The notes: generated by a model not told the origin, from the letters alone. A stretch of DNA of 64,000 nt from Ciona intestinalis (GCF_000224145.3 NW_004190347.2:143165-207164); one strand, 5' to 3'. Numbered from the stretch's first letter, positions 14,977 to 29,300 are shown. Program-made: numbers and translations.

Positions 14977-16061
14977 CATATTTAGGCTGCGGGTTCAAGA
15001 CTCACTTCGGCTACTAACACTCACATTATACCAAATGGTGCAACGGTCACTCCCTTTTTACTGATTACCTTTTATGATTCAGCTTTATCCTAAAGCGTGC
15101 TATATTACGACTCTCGTTTTACCGTTAATTCTCGTCTTTTTGGTTTTCTATAACTGCAATCTGCTACATAAACTTCGTTATCGTGACCGAAAGGACAAAT
15201 AAAGTCACTCATGCAGTGTAACATAAAAGTAAAACCTCAACACTTAATAATAAAATACGCCCCACTAAATTACAACACACGTACACACGGCACACGAACT
15301 GCATTCTAAAACTTTATCATCGTAAATCGCGCACCAGATGCTCCTCTGTGACGTCATAATTGATCAAATCGTTGTTACGTCACTTTCGTTCAGAACTTGC
15401 ATTGTGTTCCATTATTACGTAACAAGGACACGTGTAATACGTAAACAAACGTCGTTTTGCAATTATCGAAGATAGGATTGTTACGTAGCAATGGTTAACA
15501 ATAGTAATAATGGAAAACAATCGAAATAGAAGCAAATCGGCATCAAAGGCGTCGAATCCACCCTCGGGCAAACTTCGCGAGTTTTTTCTTCAATTTTGAG
15601 TTTAAAATATTTATTTTCACAGGGTTGTTCGACCATGGCTCTGATGTTGTTCATGTTTTGAAATGACGCCTCTCGTTATGATTTGTCTGCAACTCTTTGA
15701 TGCGGTTATGACGTAATAATAAGTAATAATGTTTCGCGATTTATAGTGACGTCACAGAGAATTTGATACAAACTAGAATAAACAAGCGATATAGCCGCTG
15801 TGAGTTCTCTTTAAAAACGAAACGAATCTCGACATTCGTATTATATTTTGAGACTGACTGAAATAATTAACTCGTAGATTTGCACGGTTGTCACGAAACA
15901 GACTTTTCTCTTTCTTATATTCTTAAAAAGCAAAACCTTCGAAATCCACTCGCCTTCTGCTTTCTTTTGAAACACGAACTAAACCTCCCAACAACCATTA
16001 CAAAAACTTCTAAAATTGACTGGTTTATAATTTGCTAAAACTTGGCCGCACAAACACATAC

Positions 16062-16246
16062 AGTACTATGGAGATGGTAAACCTTTTCATTCTATTTTCT
16101 CATCTCATTTGGTATTAAACAAAGAATTATAAAATCGTATTGTCACGACTCACCGCATATACCGTTGTTAATTGTTTACAACACGTTCAAGATATTTAGA
16201 TATTATGTGCTAAAGGTGTCCCGTCTACCCCCGCCCTACTATATTA
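16062..16246. mobile_element. MITE-A copy
   Basis: Left end decayed, right end (CCCCGCCCTACTATAT) intact. Confidence 0.75.
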
Positions 16247-16440
16247 CACAAAAATACAGACATATCACAAGACACAAAACTAACGAAGTCCAACCGTGAC
16301 TAAAATTACATGAACCTTTGAAACGAATTGCCAACAAGCCTGGGGGTGCCACTGTTATCTATTACACAGATCAAAACCAACTCGACAAACAATCACTTAT
16401 GTTCTGGAACGAGCACGCCTTTTAACCGATGCTTTATCCA

Positions 16441-16727
16441 TATATAGTAGGGTGGGGAAGATGGATACCATTAGCACATAATATCCCATATTTCTTAGTC
16501 GTGTTTTTTTTTAACAATTACAAACGCTCTTTCAGAGTCGCGAGGATACGATTCTACTTCTGCAAATGTTTTCGCTGTTGATTTCCTTCGCTATATTAAT
16601 TTAAAATTAACTTAATTTAACTTTTCTTATATTAAACTTACTTTCTATGTTTTCTCATGTCCACTAAACTGATTACTCTGGGAAAATACTATGCTATGCC
16701 ATTTTACCCCACAGTATACCATATTCT
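16441..16727. mobile_element. MITE-A, diverged subfamily
   Basis: Left end TATATAGTAGGGTGGGGAAG with an interior reading GGATACCATTAGCACATAAT. Copies with a similar interior are at 20642-20832 and 33843-34030, indicating a subfamily. Confidence 0.65.
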
Positions 16728-17052
16728 TCGTTGTCATATTCAATAAATTTTATCAACTTAACCGATCAGAAACTAATCTCGGAAAGTCACTTACGACAGT
16801 CGAGACGGGAAATGCTTCCACCGCAATCGAGGCGAACTCAGGTCGTTTGTTTCCCACACGTATACCAAGCGCATCGCGTTTTAGATGCCGTCGCGAAAAA
16901 CGCATCTCGTCCTTCTATTGTTTTGTATCCTGATTAATATTTTATAAAGACACTCTGCACGTGTGGTTTTAAATCCGGCTTTTTATCTTTTAACAGAGCG
17001 TGGGTTTTGTGTTATTTGATACCTGGTTATTAATTTAATGTTGCTTATGCTT

Positions 17053-17563
17053 GTTGTCGGGTTATAACGTGAGTGTCTTCTTATACACCAGACACACATG
17101 GTGTATTCATACACCCCATGCTCACTGTCGATTTATAACATGAGTGTCTTCTTATACTCCAGACACACATGGTGTATTCATACACCTCATGCTCACTGTC
17201 GAGTTATAACATGGGTGTCTTCTTATACACCAGACACACATGGTGTATTCATACACCTCATGCTCACTGTCGAGTTATAATATGGGTGTCTTCTTACACA
17301 CCAGACACACATGGTGTATTCATACACCTCATGCTCACTGTCAAGTTATAACATGGGTGTCTTCTTATACACCTGACACACATGGTGTATTCATACAACT
17401 CATGCTCACTGTCGAGTTATAACATGGGTGTCTTCTAATACACCAGACACACATGGTGTATTCATACACCTCATGCTCACTGTTGAGTTATAACATTGGT
17501 GTCTTCTTATACACCTGACACACATGGTGTATCCACACACCTCATGCTCACTGTCGAGTTATA
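17053..17563 (-). repeat. 71-bp minisatellite, about 7 copies (intergenic)
   Basis: The only large array outside an intron. Units are 85-95% alike by eye, with occasional changes in the ACACC palindromes. Confidence 0.95.
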
Positions 17564-17922
17564 TTCTGTATATGTATATCCCATTTTAAAGGATATTTAA
17601 ATCCTACAGTGAGACACGTCGTGTAACCTGGGATTTAAGCCAGAGTTGGCCCATATTCTGTAACTCTACACTGACCATTAACTGCAAGTAACGCCTTTGT
17701 AATACGGACCCAGTATTAAAGCATGTAGGGGCCATATATCTTACTATAATCAGTGTTATTATTTAGTCATAATACTAACTCAGGTGGCCATCTCAAATTA
17801 CGTAACCTACAAATTTTAGGTCAACTTTCATGTCATTATTTGCATTATGACGTTTCAACTAAAGTGACCTTTCACCTACCGTGTTGGTGATCGTTGTGTT
17901 GGTATATAGAAATTAGTATAGG

Positions 17923-18303
17923 ATATATAGTAGTGCGGGGGAAGATGGGACACCTTTAACACATAATACCCAAATATCCTGATCGTTTTTTAAACAATTA
18001 ACAACCGTCTGTGGAAGTCGTGAAGATACGGTTTTATAATTCTTTGAATGTTCTTTGTTTACTACCAAATGAAAAGAGAACATTAAACGAAAAGGTGGCC
18101 CATCTTTCCCCACCCTACTATATGTCATAGTAGTAATGTGGGGTAGGATAAATACCGTTAGCACATAATTTTCGTAATCGTGTCTCAAACAATTTACAAC
18201 CTTCTTTAGAGTTGTGTGAATATGTACATAAAAGTTTTTTGTTTGCTACCAAATGAAACGATAAAAGAGAATGAAAGCACCATCTTACCACAACCTACTA
18301 TAC
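17923..18303. mobile_element. Two MITE-A copies side by side
   Basis: A canonical copy (17923-18123) is followed directly by a diverged one (18124-18303). The left part of a third starts near 18304 and is cut off after about 55 bases. Confidence 0.75.
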
Positions 18304-18842
18304 GTAGGCCTATAGTTTAGTGGGGGAGGATGGGACACCATTTCATTCTATGTTTTGTACTTTCATTTTGTTACACGTATTACGAAACAACATTCGCCAA
18401 ACTTTAATTGTCGTTTACGTCACACTGGTGTTTAAAGTTTTGTCTCTGTGTGAAAATCTGGAACTTTGTTTATTGTTTATATGTTTCTCGAGTTTCGTAA
18501 ACAAAGTAAACTTTGTAATTCCTTTGTTCCAAGAATTATGACGTTTAAACGTGAATTCTAAAATTAGAGAAGGTAAAGGGTGCAAAAGTTTAATTGGGTT
18601 TGTAATTAACAAATTTACAATAAATAAAAACGAAAAAAAAAGTAAAAGTTAAAAATACCGTTTAACTACCTTAGGTGGGATTCGAATCTTGTTCACATTT
18701 TAGTATTTTGGTAATATTGAAAGAAAGTTGATTGGAAAAAATGGGAATTTAAATTTGTGCGAGTCCCCAGGGTGGGATTCGAACCAATGGAATTAGGAAG
18801 GAGAAGTAACGCTTTATGTGCTGTGTATAATTGGAAAAAATT

Positions 18843-19142
18843 AAAAAGGATTGGGTCCTGCGATATTGACTGGGCTGTGACACTCCGCCTATTCACAGGC
18901 GCTATCCCGCTACTGATCAACGTGGGAACTTTTGGCTGCTCCCTTTCGGGCCTCGCCCGGTTCGTTCCTCCTTAGACAACCTGGCCACCCCAAGCTCCCC
19001 CGGGATGTCCATATTGACGCCGAGCTTAGCGCGGACGCTCGATCGACATAGGGCAGAGCGCCACAGGGCTCCCAATCTCACGCCGTCCTCCAATCCAAGC
19101 CTCCAAGTAACTGGATTACAGGCGCACGCCACAACGCCCGGC
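18843..19142 (-). ncRNA. SRP RNA: Signal recognition particle RNA (7SL)
   Basis: On the minus strand the ~300-base sequence follows vertebrate 7SL from end to end. It has the 5' Alu-domain start GCCGGGCG, the GCGCCTGTAATCC loop region, the helix 6 segment GTCAATATGG, and the helix 8 symmetric loop GAACCGGGCGAGGCCCGAAA with GGGAGCAG, the SRP54-binding side. It continues with GATCAGTAGCGGGATAGCGCCTGTGAATAG and closes with the Pol III stop TTTTT at 18843-18847. The RNA is the scaffold of SRP, which arrests and targets ribosomes making secreted or membrane proteins. An intact 5' end, intact 3' end and upstream promoter elements argue for a true gene rather than a 7SL-derived retrocopy. The 5' end is placed by similarity and may be off by a base or two. 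Confidence 0.95.
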
Positions 19143-19165
19143 GAAAATCGAATGTCGAAACCTCG

Positions 19166-19209
19166 TATATAAACCAACCAGACGCTCCGCCCACTCTTTC
19201 GTGACGTCA
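19166..19209 (-). promoter_or_regulatory. TATA box and CRE upstream of the SRP RNA gene
   Basis: TTTATATA (19166-19173 on the plus map) lies about 24-31 bases before the RNA start, and a perfect TGACGTCA (19202-19209) lies about 60-67 bases before it. Human 7SL genes also use an upstream ATF/CRE site together with internal signals. The spacing supports a functional Pol III promoter. Confidence 0.75.
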
Positions 19210-20353
19210 TTTGATTGACAGGCCAAGGCTTTTTTTCTTTCATTCTCTCGTTTTTTTCCTGACGGTGCACTACAATTTATAACGTATAGCAAGTCTAGCT
19301 AAACCAAAATATACATTATTACACAACAATGGACATTTAAATTGCGATTTAAAAGACAAACAATCACACAAAGACAATAATTTGTTCGAAACGCGTCGAA
19401 ACAAATGTTGCCATTGTTAAACAACAATTAAATCGTTAATACTCGAACTGTGGCGAGGTATACGTTTCAGTTTTACTTCTGTTCAGAACGCGATCGCGTC
19501 TGTGGCGTATTGTAATTTAAACCTCTTCAATACAATACCGCGTATGGTGATTACTTGCTAGGGTAGCGGGATGGTATTCTCTTAGTGGATATTAGTTAGC
19601 GCAGTTTTATATTCTACATGGGTGAGGTGCTTTATAGAGGACCTGGGATTTAGACCAGATTTGGGCCATCACCCCAACCCAGACTTCCAATATTTTCATG
19701 TTTATTGTGTTCAAGTTAGAAGTATAACAGTTTATATTCATATTTGTATAGAAATAACGAACTTTATTAAACCACTGAATTTAGAAAGTATTTAGATATG
19801 CCAACAGTTAATATTACTTGCGTGAATTGTAGTTGCAGAAATTTATTCGCCTAGGAATGATTTTTATTTTTGCCTAATTTTTAGGCAGCTCCACAAGTTA
19901 GTGCAAGTTAATAGTACAATGTTAAAGCGTTTTGGATGGATGTCAGGGTGGGGTAAGACGGGACACCTTAGCATATAATATCCAAATATCTCGATCGTGT
20001 TTTAAACAATTAACAACGGTCTATAGGAGTTGTGAGGATACGGTTTTATAATTCTTTGAATGTTCTTTGTTTACTACCAAATGGGACAAGAAAATAGAAA
20101 GAAAAGGCGTCCCATCTTCCCCACCCTACTATACGTTGAATTTACCGTATACCTTAGACGAATTTAAAAAAAAACATTGGTAATTGTTTAAAACACGATC
20201 AGGATATTTGAATGTTATGTGCTAAAGATGTCCATCTTCCCCCACAGAGTCATACACATCTTAAACAACAACGGTAGAAGCAAAAAGTAATAATATATTG
20301 TCACATTGTCAACACAATATACACTTGTTTGGTTTGCTATCTTGGGAAGTGAT
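19210..20353. other. Intergenic region before the cadherin-kinase gene
   Basis: Contains a single ~96-bp unit (about 19610-19680), a MITE-A copy at 19945-20134 followed by part of another (20155-20250), and AT-rich sequence. No TATA box or other clear promoter was picked out for the downstream gene. Confidence 0.55.
19945..20134. mobile_element. MITE-A copy
   Basis: Good match to the consensus, with right end TCTTCCCCACCCTACTATAC. Confidence 0.8.
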
Positions 20354-23300
20354 ATGCTGTTGTTGGGAGTTTCAAGTTTCGTGCTTCTTTGTCTTCTGTT
20401 TCAAGGTAAACCATATGTGTGTACTTGCTTTATCCTCGTGTGGCCGGAAATCGACATGTTTCATACACCTTGTACCCACTTATGACTTACCACGTTAGTT
20501 ATCCTTGCATGGCGGGCGACGATGGTCATTATAACATGAGTGTTCTGTTTCATACACCTTGTGCCCGCTTACGAGTTACCACGTATATGTTATATACGGA
20601 TTGTATTGTATACTGTTTCTGTATAGATGTAGCGTGTAATATACTGTGGGGTAAGATGGAATACCGTTAACACATAATATCCTATGTTTCCTTATCGTGT
20701 TTTAACATTTATAACGCATTTTTAGAGTCGTGAAGATAGGTTTAATAGTTCTGTAAAAATTCTTTATTTAATTTAAAACATGACGATAAAACAGAATGAA
20801 AACATTGACCATTTTACCCTAACCTAATATATACTTGAAAAACTACGCGTACAAGTTGTATCGTGGCCATATATTAGCCTTGTTATTATGCCCAGTATTG
20901 CCAATCCAAAAAAAATAAACTGGTTGTTTTATCGCAGCAAACGCACAAGAACGTTTATGTTCCACCTCAGATGGGTTTATGGAAACTTTCTTCAGCGTTT
21001 TTGAGAACAGCCCGAATGGAACGTAAGTAAATTACCTCACCTAGATTCGAACCTAGTGCCTATGGGTTAGTAGAATGTACGATGTAGATTTAGGTGTAAA
21101 ATGTTCTCGTGGGCTGGAACTTGAGTGACGTATCCATGGTTGCCACTCCCATGCCCACAGTTGAGTCGCTGAAGCTATAATTTTAGTGTGAGAATGGCAT
21201 TATTTAGATTTTAAAACTTATTGTGTTTAAGTTATATAAAACATCACAATATTATAACAATAAAACTTAACGAGAACTCGACCGTCGGCTTATATGTTCA
21301 TTGTGTTAAGTGCTCTTCAATTAATCAATAAGGATAATATCACGAGTGTTAATCTAATTATTGTACATCCGGGTTGACGTTGTTATGGCGGATTATGTGC
21401 CGCAAGAATGTCCAAGTATAATCTTTTTGTTAATTGTGTTATAATAGGTATTTAGTATATAGGGTGGGGAAGATGGGGAACCTTTAGCAAATAATATCAA
21501 AATATCCTGATATTGTTTTAAACAATTAACAGCGGTCTATGGGAGTCGCGAGGATACGGTTTTATAATTCTTTAAATGTTCTTTGTTTACGACTAAATGG
21601 GACGAGAAAATAGAATGAAAAGGTGTCCCATCTTCCCCACCCTACTTTATGTTAGTTCTAAGAACATTGCCTTTGTTTAAATAAACAAAGTTCCATATTA
21701 TAGAAAGTGCCATGGTTTTAAGGCATGTGAATTCACAGGGAAATAGGATGTACAAACTGCATCGTATATTACACATTTTAAACATACTTTCCGCCCACAA
21801 GGACATTACTGACCAACCAACGTTATAGTAGTCCGTGGGTACCAGGTTCGAATCTAGACGAGTAGATAAAGATAAAGGTTAAAGGTACTTATGCCGTGTG
21901 GGGTAATGGGAAGAATCTAGCTTAAATCCCAGATCGTCGACAAGGACCTCACCCACATAGAATATAATACTTACGCCATTTGTTAATTACAGGGTTTTGG
22001 GCAAACTTGACATCATAGGGAACACTCAAGGTGATGACAAAAATATTGATCTTCGGTTAGATGGCAAGGGCGCCATGTGTGGTGAAAAACTTTGCGAATC
22101 GTGGATTTACTTTGATGACGTCACACAAACATTGAGTCTGCGAGTGGACGATGACGTCATGTTAGATAACGACGTAAGGATTTAAGCCATAAACATACTA
22201 CCTTGGTTGTAATTCAACAGTGAGCATAAGGTGTATGAATACACCATTTGTGTCTGGTGTATAAGAAGACACCCATTTTATAACTCGACAGTGAGCATGA
22301 GGTGTATGAATACACCATGTGTGTCTGGTGTTTAAGAAGACACCTATGTTATAACTCGACAGTGAGCAAGAGGTATATGAATACACCATGTGTGTCCGGT
22401 GTATAAGAAGACACCCATGTTATAACTCAACAGTGAGCATGAGGTGTATGAATACAACATGCGTGTCTGGTGTATAAGAAGACACCCATGTTATAACTGA
22501 ACAGTGAGCATGAGGTGTATGAATACACCATGTGTGTCCGGTGTATAAGAAGACACCCATGTTATAACTCGACAGTGGGCTTGAGGTGTATGAATACACC
22601 ATGTGTGTCTGGTGTATAAGAAGACACCCATGTTATAACTCGACAGTGAGCATGAGGTGCATGAATACACCATGTGTGTCTGGTGTATAAGAAGACACCC
22701 ATGTTATAACTCAACAGTGAGCATGAGGTGTATGAATACACCATGTGTGTCTGGTGTATAAGAATACACCCATGTTACAACTCGACAGCGAGCATGATAT
22801 GTATTACCACACAGGGGCAGCATGGAGTCGACTTCATTGAAGTTTCCATCTTTTGCTCGGCGCCCATTACGAACATCTATGACGTAGCAATCATCGTCAC
22901 AATCAAAGTTGAAGACGTCAACGACAATGATCCATTGTTTGTTGGTGAACCCTACGTCATATCTGTAAATGAGGTAAACACTATGATGAATAAATAAATT
23001 TAAATATACCCCTTATATATTCTTGCATGGCGGGGCAACGACAATCGTTATTACACGAGGGTTCTGTTTCACACTTCGTGCCAGCTTATATGAGTTATCA
23101 CATATGTAACTTTATGTCGAATTGTTTCTGTAAAACTGTAAATTTAGACAACCCATTAGTGACCACTGGGTTGAAGGCCGATATATATATTTCCAAGGAC
23201 ACTTACAACTATAAATATCGGTATTAGTATAACCACTCAGTCATTAGAAGCGTTGGAGGTGCTCTTTGACGTCACATACAATGTTACGACTTCAATAATA

Positions 23301-26300
23301 TGAACTTATCTACAGATGACGTCAGTTGGTACGTCAATCTTCAATGTGACGTCATCGGATTTGGACAAAGTCTCACATAGGTCGTATTACGTCATTCCAG
23401 GATCGGTAAAATGTTGACATAACTTTTGATCTTATGCACAAACAATTTCGTTACTCTAAGCGCCAACTGCTAAGCTATATATTATACATTACAATAATTT
23501 TATTAAGCTAATCATGTTTTTCTAGAATTTTAGAAACGGGCGACAAGGTGTATGAAACGGGCCACCCGTGTAAAACCACTGGCGTTATCCCGCTATGCGA
23601 TGATGAACAAGTTACATATAGTAGGGTGGGGAAAGATGGGACACCTTTTCATTCTATTTTCTCGTCCCATTTAGTAGTAAACAAAGAACATTTAAAGAAT
23701 TATGAAACCGTATCTTCACGACCCCCATAGATCATTGTTAATTGTTTAAAACACAATCAGGATATTTAGATATTCTGTGCTAAAGGTGTCCCATCTTCCC
23801 CTATCCTACTATATATTCACTGTCTTGCTTATTTTTCAATTTAGACAGCGTCCGATTATTTTGCGATTAATTCCCCATCTTCTGGAGAAATTAAATTGAC
23901 GCAAAAACTGGATTTCGAAACTATGACCCAACCCCTTGAACTGGGTGTTGAGGTACGTGACGTGGGGCGACATCTAACGGGTGATACTCGAACTATGAAA
24001 ACCATGGTAACGGTAAGTTGAGTTTTGGCGGGAACCGGAAACAGAATCCGATTCAAATAAACGAGGGCCGATTTATGTTTTTAACAAAGCGTGTATTATA
24101 CAAGTGCTCGAAAACCAACTATTGTGTTGGCATAACCTTGGTAGCGTTAAAAACCTTTGGCACTTGTGAAGAATCTTCTTGTACGTTACAGATTAGGCTG
24201 GTGAAAAGTGTTAGAGGTTAGTAGTTACAGTTTGGTTACAGTTAGGGATTGGTGGGATAGCAGAACGATTCTTTACTAGGACCAATTAAACGGCCAACAT
24301 TTCTTTAAATTAAAGTGACTAGATACATAATAACTACTGTGTATATCAAACTTGAATGTGAATGAAAACTTTTTTTTTCAGATCAAAGTTGAAGATGGGG
24401 ACGACCAACCTCCAGCTTTTGAACCTTGCACAAAAGTGGCGGGTAAATGTGTCAACCCGGTTTATAAGACAACTATCAATAGGTTTGCAAGGGTAAGTAG
24501 AATATGGCGGGAGTAAGTCATGTTTGTTACGGTTAGGTTGTGTAATAATGTGCGTCTACGGTTTGTTCAAAACGCGTGCATCTCTATCATCATTGTAGCC
24601 TTTGTAGGTCTATGTGTTTTCAAGCAAAACGTTTAATGCTAATTGCTTCAACCCAGTGGTCACTAATGGGTTGCCTAAACTGTCATCGATATATTACAAT
24701 AAAAATTCCTCCAAAATATTTAATCACCCACAAAGTTACATGTGTAGTAACCTATAAGCTAGCATGAGGTGTATGAAACATAACACCTGTGTTATAAAGA
24801 CTGTGTTTCTGCCACGGGAGGATAAACAAGTTGCATTTATTCATATGATAATAGCATACACCCACCCACAATGATGAATGTTTATTCCAGTCAAACAAAG
24901 TCCTGGTGCTCGAACCTGCACAGTTATACGCGGTAGATCCTGATCTTCAAATTCGACAAACCATTAAGTACTCACTGCTTGCTGTCAACCCTGAAGGATT
25001 GGAAAGTTACTTCACTGTTGAACCAAGCACAGGGGGTGTAAGGTTGAGAAGAAGTTTGCCTGAAACTGGAATCCCTGAAGATATTGAAGTCTTTGTACAG
25101 GTATGAACATAGACATGAAGTTTTAGGGTAATGTGCTGTTGTCAGAACTTGTCACCATAAGCATGTCTGTGGTGTGCCTCGGGTGACATTTTAAAAACTT
25201 TAAGTTGTGATACTATTTAGAACCTTGTATTTAGAACCATCAGATTGCGCCAATATTCCGATAACATGGTGTAAGCCTTGAGGTGGCTGTACACAGTATT
25301 CGGCATGCGAATTCGCTTGCGAAGTCGTATGCAAATCCATTACCGAGTTCCGCATGCGGCAGCGAATTTGGACAAAACAGACAAAACGGACGAATTCCGC
25401 ATACTGTGTACAGCCACCTTTAAGGGTAACATTAGTAGTGCTTGAAGTGAATTGTCGCCCCAATTTTTAAAACAGCAATGATAACATATGTTTGAGCCCC
25501 CAGTTGTACAACAAAATAGCTTTTACTACGTTGTTAGCTACCCTTACCATATGTGTTATATGGTTGGTTACCTAATACCTATCATTCAACATCACTAAGA
25601 AATATTTGGCATAGGAATCTTGATTAACTTTCTGTTAGGGATTCAATGTTGAATGTTTGTTGCTATATAATGTTTGATTGTTTGTATGAATGAACATTGT
25701 TTGTTAACAGGCGAGTCAAAGTGACAATGAAAGAATGTCGGCGATTGCAACCGTTCAAATCCATGTTCAAGGTAGAATGAGCGTCTCAACTAAACCGGAA
25801 ATACTAACTACAAATCTGACCCAAGTGTAAGCTATGTATTATTATCACTCGCACATAGATAAGAATGATTGCATTGTAGCCAGATGATAGAGGTTTTAAG
25901 GCTTCATACTGATAGGTGTACCCTTGTGTAACACACTTAGCGCTAATTTTTCCAGCCCAGTGGTCAATTAATTGGTTGTAGCACCCTGGTTGTCGAGGTA
26001 AAGGTCCGACTCTGGCTTAATGTATTTATAAACACAGAATATAAGGTTCGATAGCTCGATGCTGCTGCCACTATTTTGGTGTGATTGCAAGACACTTAAC
26101 AATACTTGCACCAACCCAGTGGTCAATAAATAGGTTATAGCACCCTGGGTGTTGGGGTAATGGGGCTAAATCTGGCCTAAAACTCAGGTCCTATGATATG
26201 CCTCACTGTAGGACCTTACCCATATAGAATAGAATGTCCACAATGTTGGGGTTATAGGCCAACTTCACAAGGTACATAAAACCTGAATCACGTTTAGGCA

Positions 26301-29300
26301 TTGCTTTCTTTTTCTCCAGCCAAGCTGTTGTTAACTCTATTGATGATCTCTCCTTGGTACGAACACTAGCTGGCAATATCGTGCAGATCCAAGTAAAGGG
26401 TGACTCAGCAAATATTAACTTCATGTTAGATGATTCACCTTTTTTTGAAATATCTCCGAGTGGTTTCGTTTTGGCAAAGAATCAAGAAATTCTTCAACAG
26501 AATGCAAGAAACTTTGTAATTAAGGTGGTGTTTAAAACAATGGTTTTGTAATGTAATATTGGTGTATAATGTGGTTCTTAAACTAGGTGGTGTAAATTTC
26601 CTATAGGAAAGTAAAAAAGATAACAAACTGTTCTATGAGGCTTGGTGTTGTGTTAAAGTTTAGGAAAAAACCTGGGGTGATATTCTTATAATGTTTTAAA
26701 ACCAGTGGCTGTCAAACATAGGGAACCACATTGATTAATGTGGTGAATGCAACATACTTTGACTCTGCTTGTTTGTACAGACACCTAACAGAGGGTAAAG
26801 ACTGAGGTGACATTGTTAAAATACCGTTACACTCATAGTTGTCAAACATAGGGAACCTCATTGATTAATGTGGTGAATGCAATATACTTTTGCTCTGCTT
26901 GTTTGTATAGACATCTAACAGCAGGGTAAAAACTGTTTTGGTCCTAAAACTGGAGTGCCAAAACATATGAATCCCCCATGCCATGGGTTAACACTCACAC
27001 CACTCCAGGGACCCCAAATGTTCTGACTACAAAAACATACCGTATCTGCCTTGGGTGTTGAAATTAACGCCATGTGTTATAACAGGTGAGAGTGGAAAAC
27101 ACAAAAGCTTCGGGCAATGATACAAGATACAGTGATACTTTGTTTCTTAGAGTTGAGATCCTTGTCAATACAACTTTATGTAAGTTATTCCTATTTTGTA
27201 TTATAATGTGGGAAAGATATTTCTAATTGGTTATAGAACTAGGATATAAATAACTAAAAAGTTATATCTGCTTATCCACACACTGCAATAGCTTTAGCTA
27301 CTCGACTGTGGGCATGGGAGTGGCAACCATTGATAAGTCACTCAAGTTCCCACCCACGAGGATATAAATGACCAAACCAACCAAAAGTCATGTCTGCTTA
27401 TCCACACGCCGCAATAGCTTCAGCAACTCGACTGTGGGCATGGGAGTGGCAACCATGGATAAGTCACTCAAGTTCCCACCCACGACGATATAAATGACCA
27501 AACCAACCAAAAGTCATGTCTGCTTATCCACACACTGCAACAGCTTCAGCTACTCGACTGTGGGCATGGGAGTGGCAACCATGGATAACTTTACCTCTAG
27601 TGGAATCTTATATTTTATTGCAGCAATTGGATGTAGTGAGCCAGTGACGAACGTGATTGACAGCATGACTTGTATATCAGCACTTGGTGTATTTGTTGCT
27701 CTATTCATCTTATGCATACCTGTTATTATACTTCTTATTGTTAAGATGAGACGATACAAAGCAAGAAGTGCAGATGTTTCTAAACAACCTTATGTGGTGA
27801 GATGGGTTTTTATTTATACTGTATAACTAGTGTGTGAATACATCTTCACTGTCAAGTTATAACATGGGTGTCTTCTTATACACCAGACACACGTGGTGTA
27901 TTCATACACCTCATGCTCCCCGTCAAGTTACATCACCTTTTTTACCAGCTCTCCCAGTCCTTTGGTAAGAAATACGACGGCTTTGGATATTTGAACAACT
28001 CTGGTTTTAAAGATGACTCAACATCTTTTGCGAGCTCTGTGCTGAGTCATAAACAGTCGCTTGAATCCGGTTTAGACAGGTATGGTCACATGATCAAAGC
28101 ACCAGCTGTGGACGATGAGGTTCCACATATCGCGCCACTGGATGCCATGAATAGTAAGTTAATTGATTGTTTTATACAAATAACTTTAGGCCAAAGAATC
28201 ATGCGCTGAAGAGAAGCAAAAAAAAACTATAGGGCCAAACCTGCCATGGCTGGGTAAAGTTTTCTGTACTGTATTAATCAACCAGGTGGAATTTGTTTTG
28301 GATGACTATAGCCATTACTGGTTTATATTGATGGAATGTAACTTATTTATCCTTGCATGGCGGGGCAATTACCAGTTAGTAAGCTGTATTAAAATAAGTA
28401 TGCCTTGTGTTTATTGTGTGTATCTAACACATTAGTGAATGGTAAATTAATTTTATTAGATGTGTACAGTCATGGGCGTTGGGGGCGGCAAGGTAGGTCA
28501 ACTCATTTACCTTGTGCCAGCATAGGAGTTACTAAGTATGTAATTTCATGGGTGATTGGTTTTTAGATTTTATAACTTTTTATGTATCTACACCTTGGTT
28601 ATTGTTGTATCCACTTTATTTGTTGTTTTACAAAGTCAGTATCTTAATATTATAGACTCAGGAAAGTCAAAGAAAGAAAATGTTGCGGCCATTATCCCAT
28701 ACCAGCATTCCACCCCAACCCCTCGTGTGCAAGGTTGGGAGTTGGAACAGATTAAGGTAATTATGTTTTACAACTCACTAATATTGGTACCATACATAAC
28801 ATAATAGATTTAGGTGTTTATTGCTATTGTTGCTACCAGGGATAATGTATGGCGCATTGAAAATCTGTAAACATCATAAACCTGTATTGTGAAACAGAGT
28901 GGCATATTGTACAGCACACACTTGCTCATAACTTAGAGGTTACGAATTTAAAGCTCGATGCTGACACCATTATGACCACATGTGTCCTTGGCCAAGACAC
29001 TTAACTACAATTGTTCCAACCAATTGGTTCAATATAAGTCCAAATTGTCAGCCCTATGTTAAAGTGTCATACCAACGAAAAATCGAGTATAAAATTAAAC
29101 ATAATTAAGTTTATGTTTTACAATTTTTCTATATTCTTGAAAAAGATGCATTTATTTTACGAAATCGAAAATAAAATTTGATTTTTCTCTAGTATTTTAG
29201 AAACCAGAAACGATCAAATTTGAGTGAAGTTTTTCCTTATCGGAAATCCCATGAATTGTTGAAACAGCCGAATTTTTTTTACTTCAGCTGTTTTTTTCCA

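Larger units (their letters stand above)
14732..18842. other. Repeat-rich intergenic region between ZP and SRP RNA
   Basis: Holds several MITE-A copies (14770-14976, 16062-16246, 16441-16727, 17923-18303), a 71-bp array (17053-17563) and AT-rich sequence with CRE-like TGACGTCA motifs. The only coding hint is a minus-strand open frame at 16795-16905, which starts with ATG and ends at a GTAAGT donor; no family was recognised. Confidence 0.6.

Noticed and set aside
18770..18800. tRNA B-box-like sequence (GGTTCGAATCCCACC on the minus strand)
   Set aside because: No matching A box or cloverleaf could be drawn around it; similar isolated motifs near 18670, 21040 and 21850 also lack a tRNA body.
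18917..19270. 117-codon minus-strand open frame
   Set aside because: It overlaps the SRP RNA gene and its promoter and has no protein-family features.
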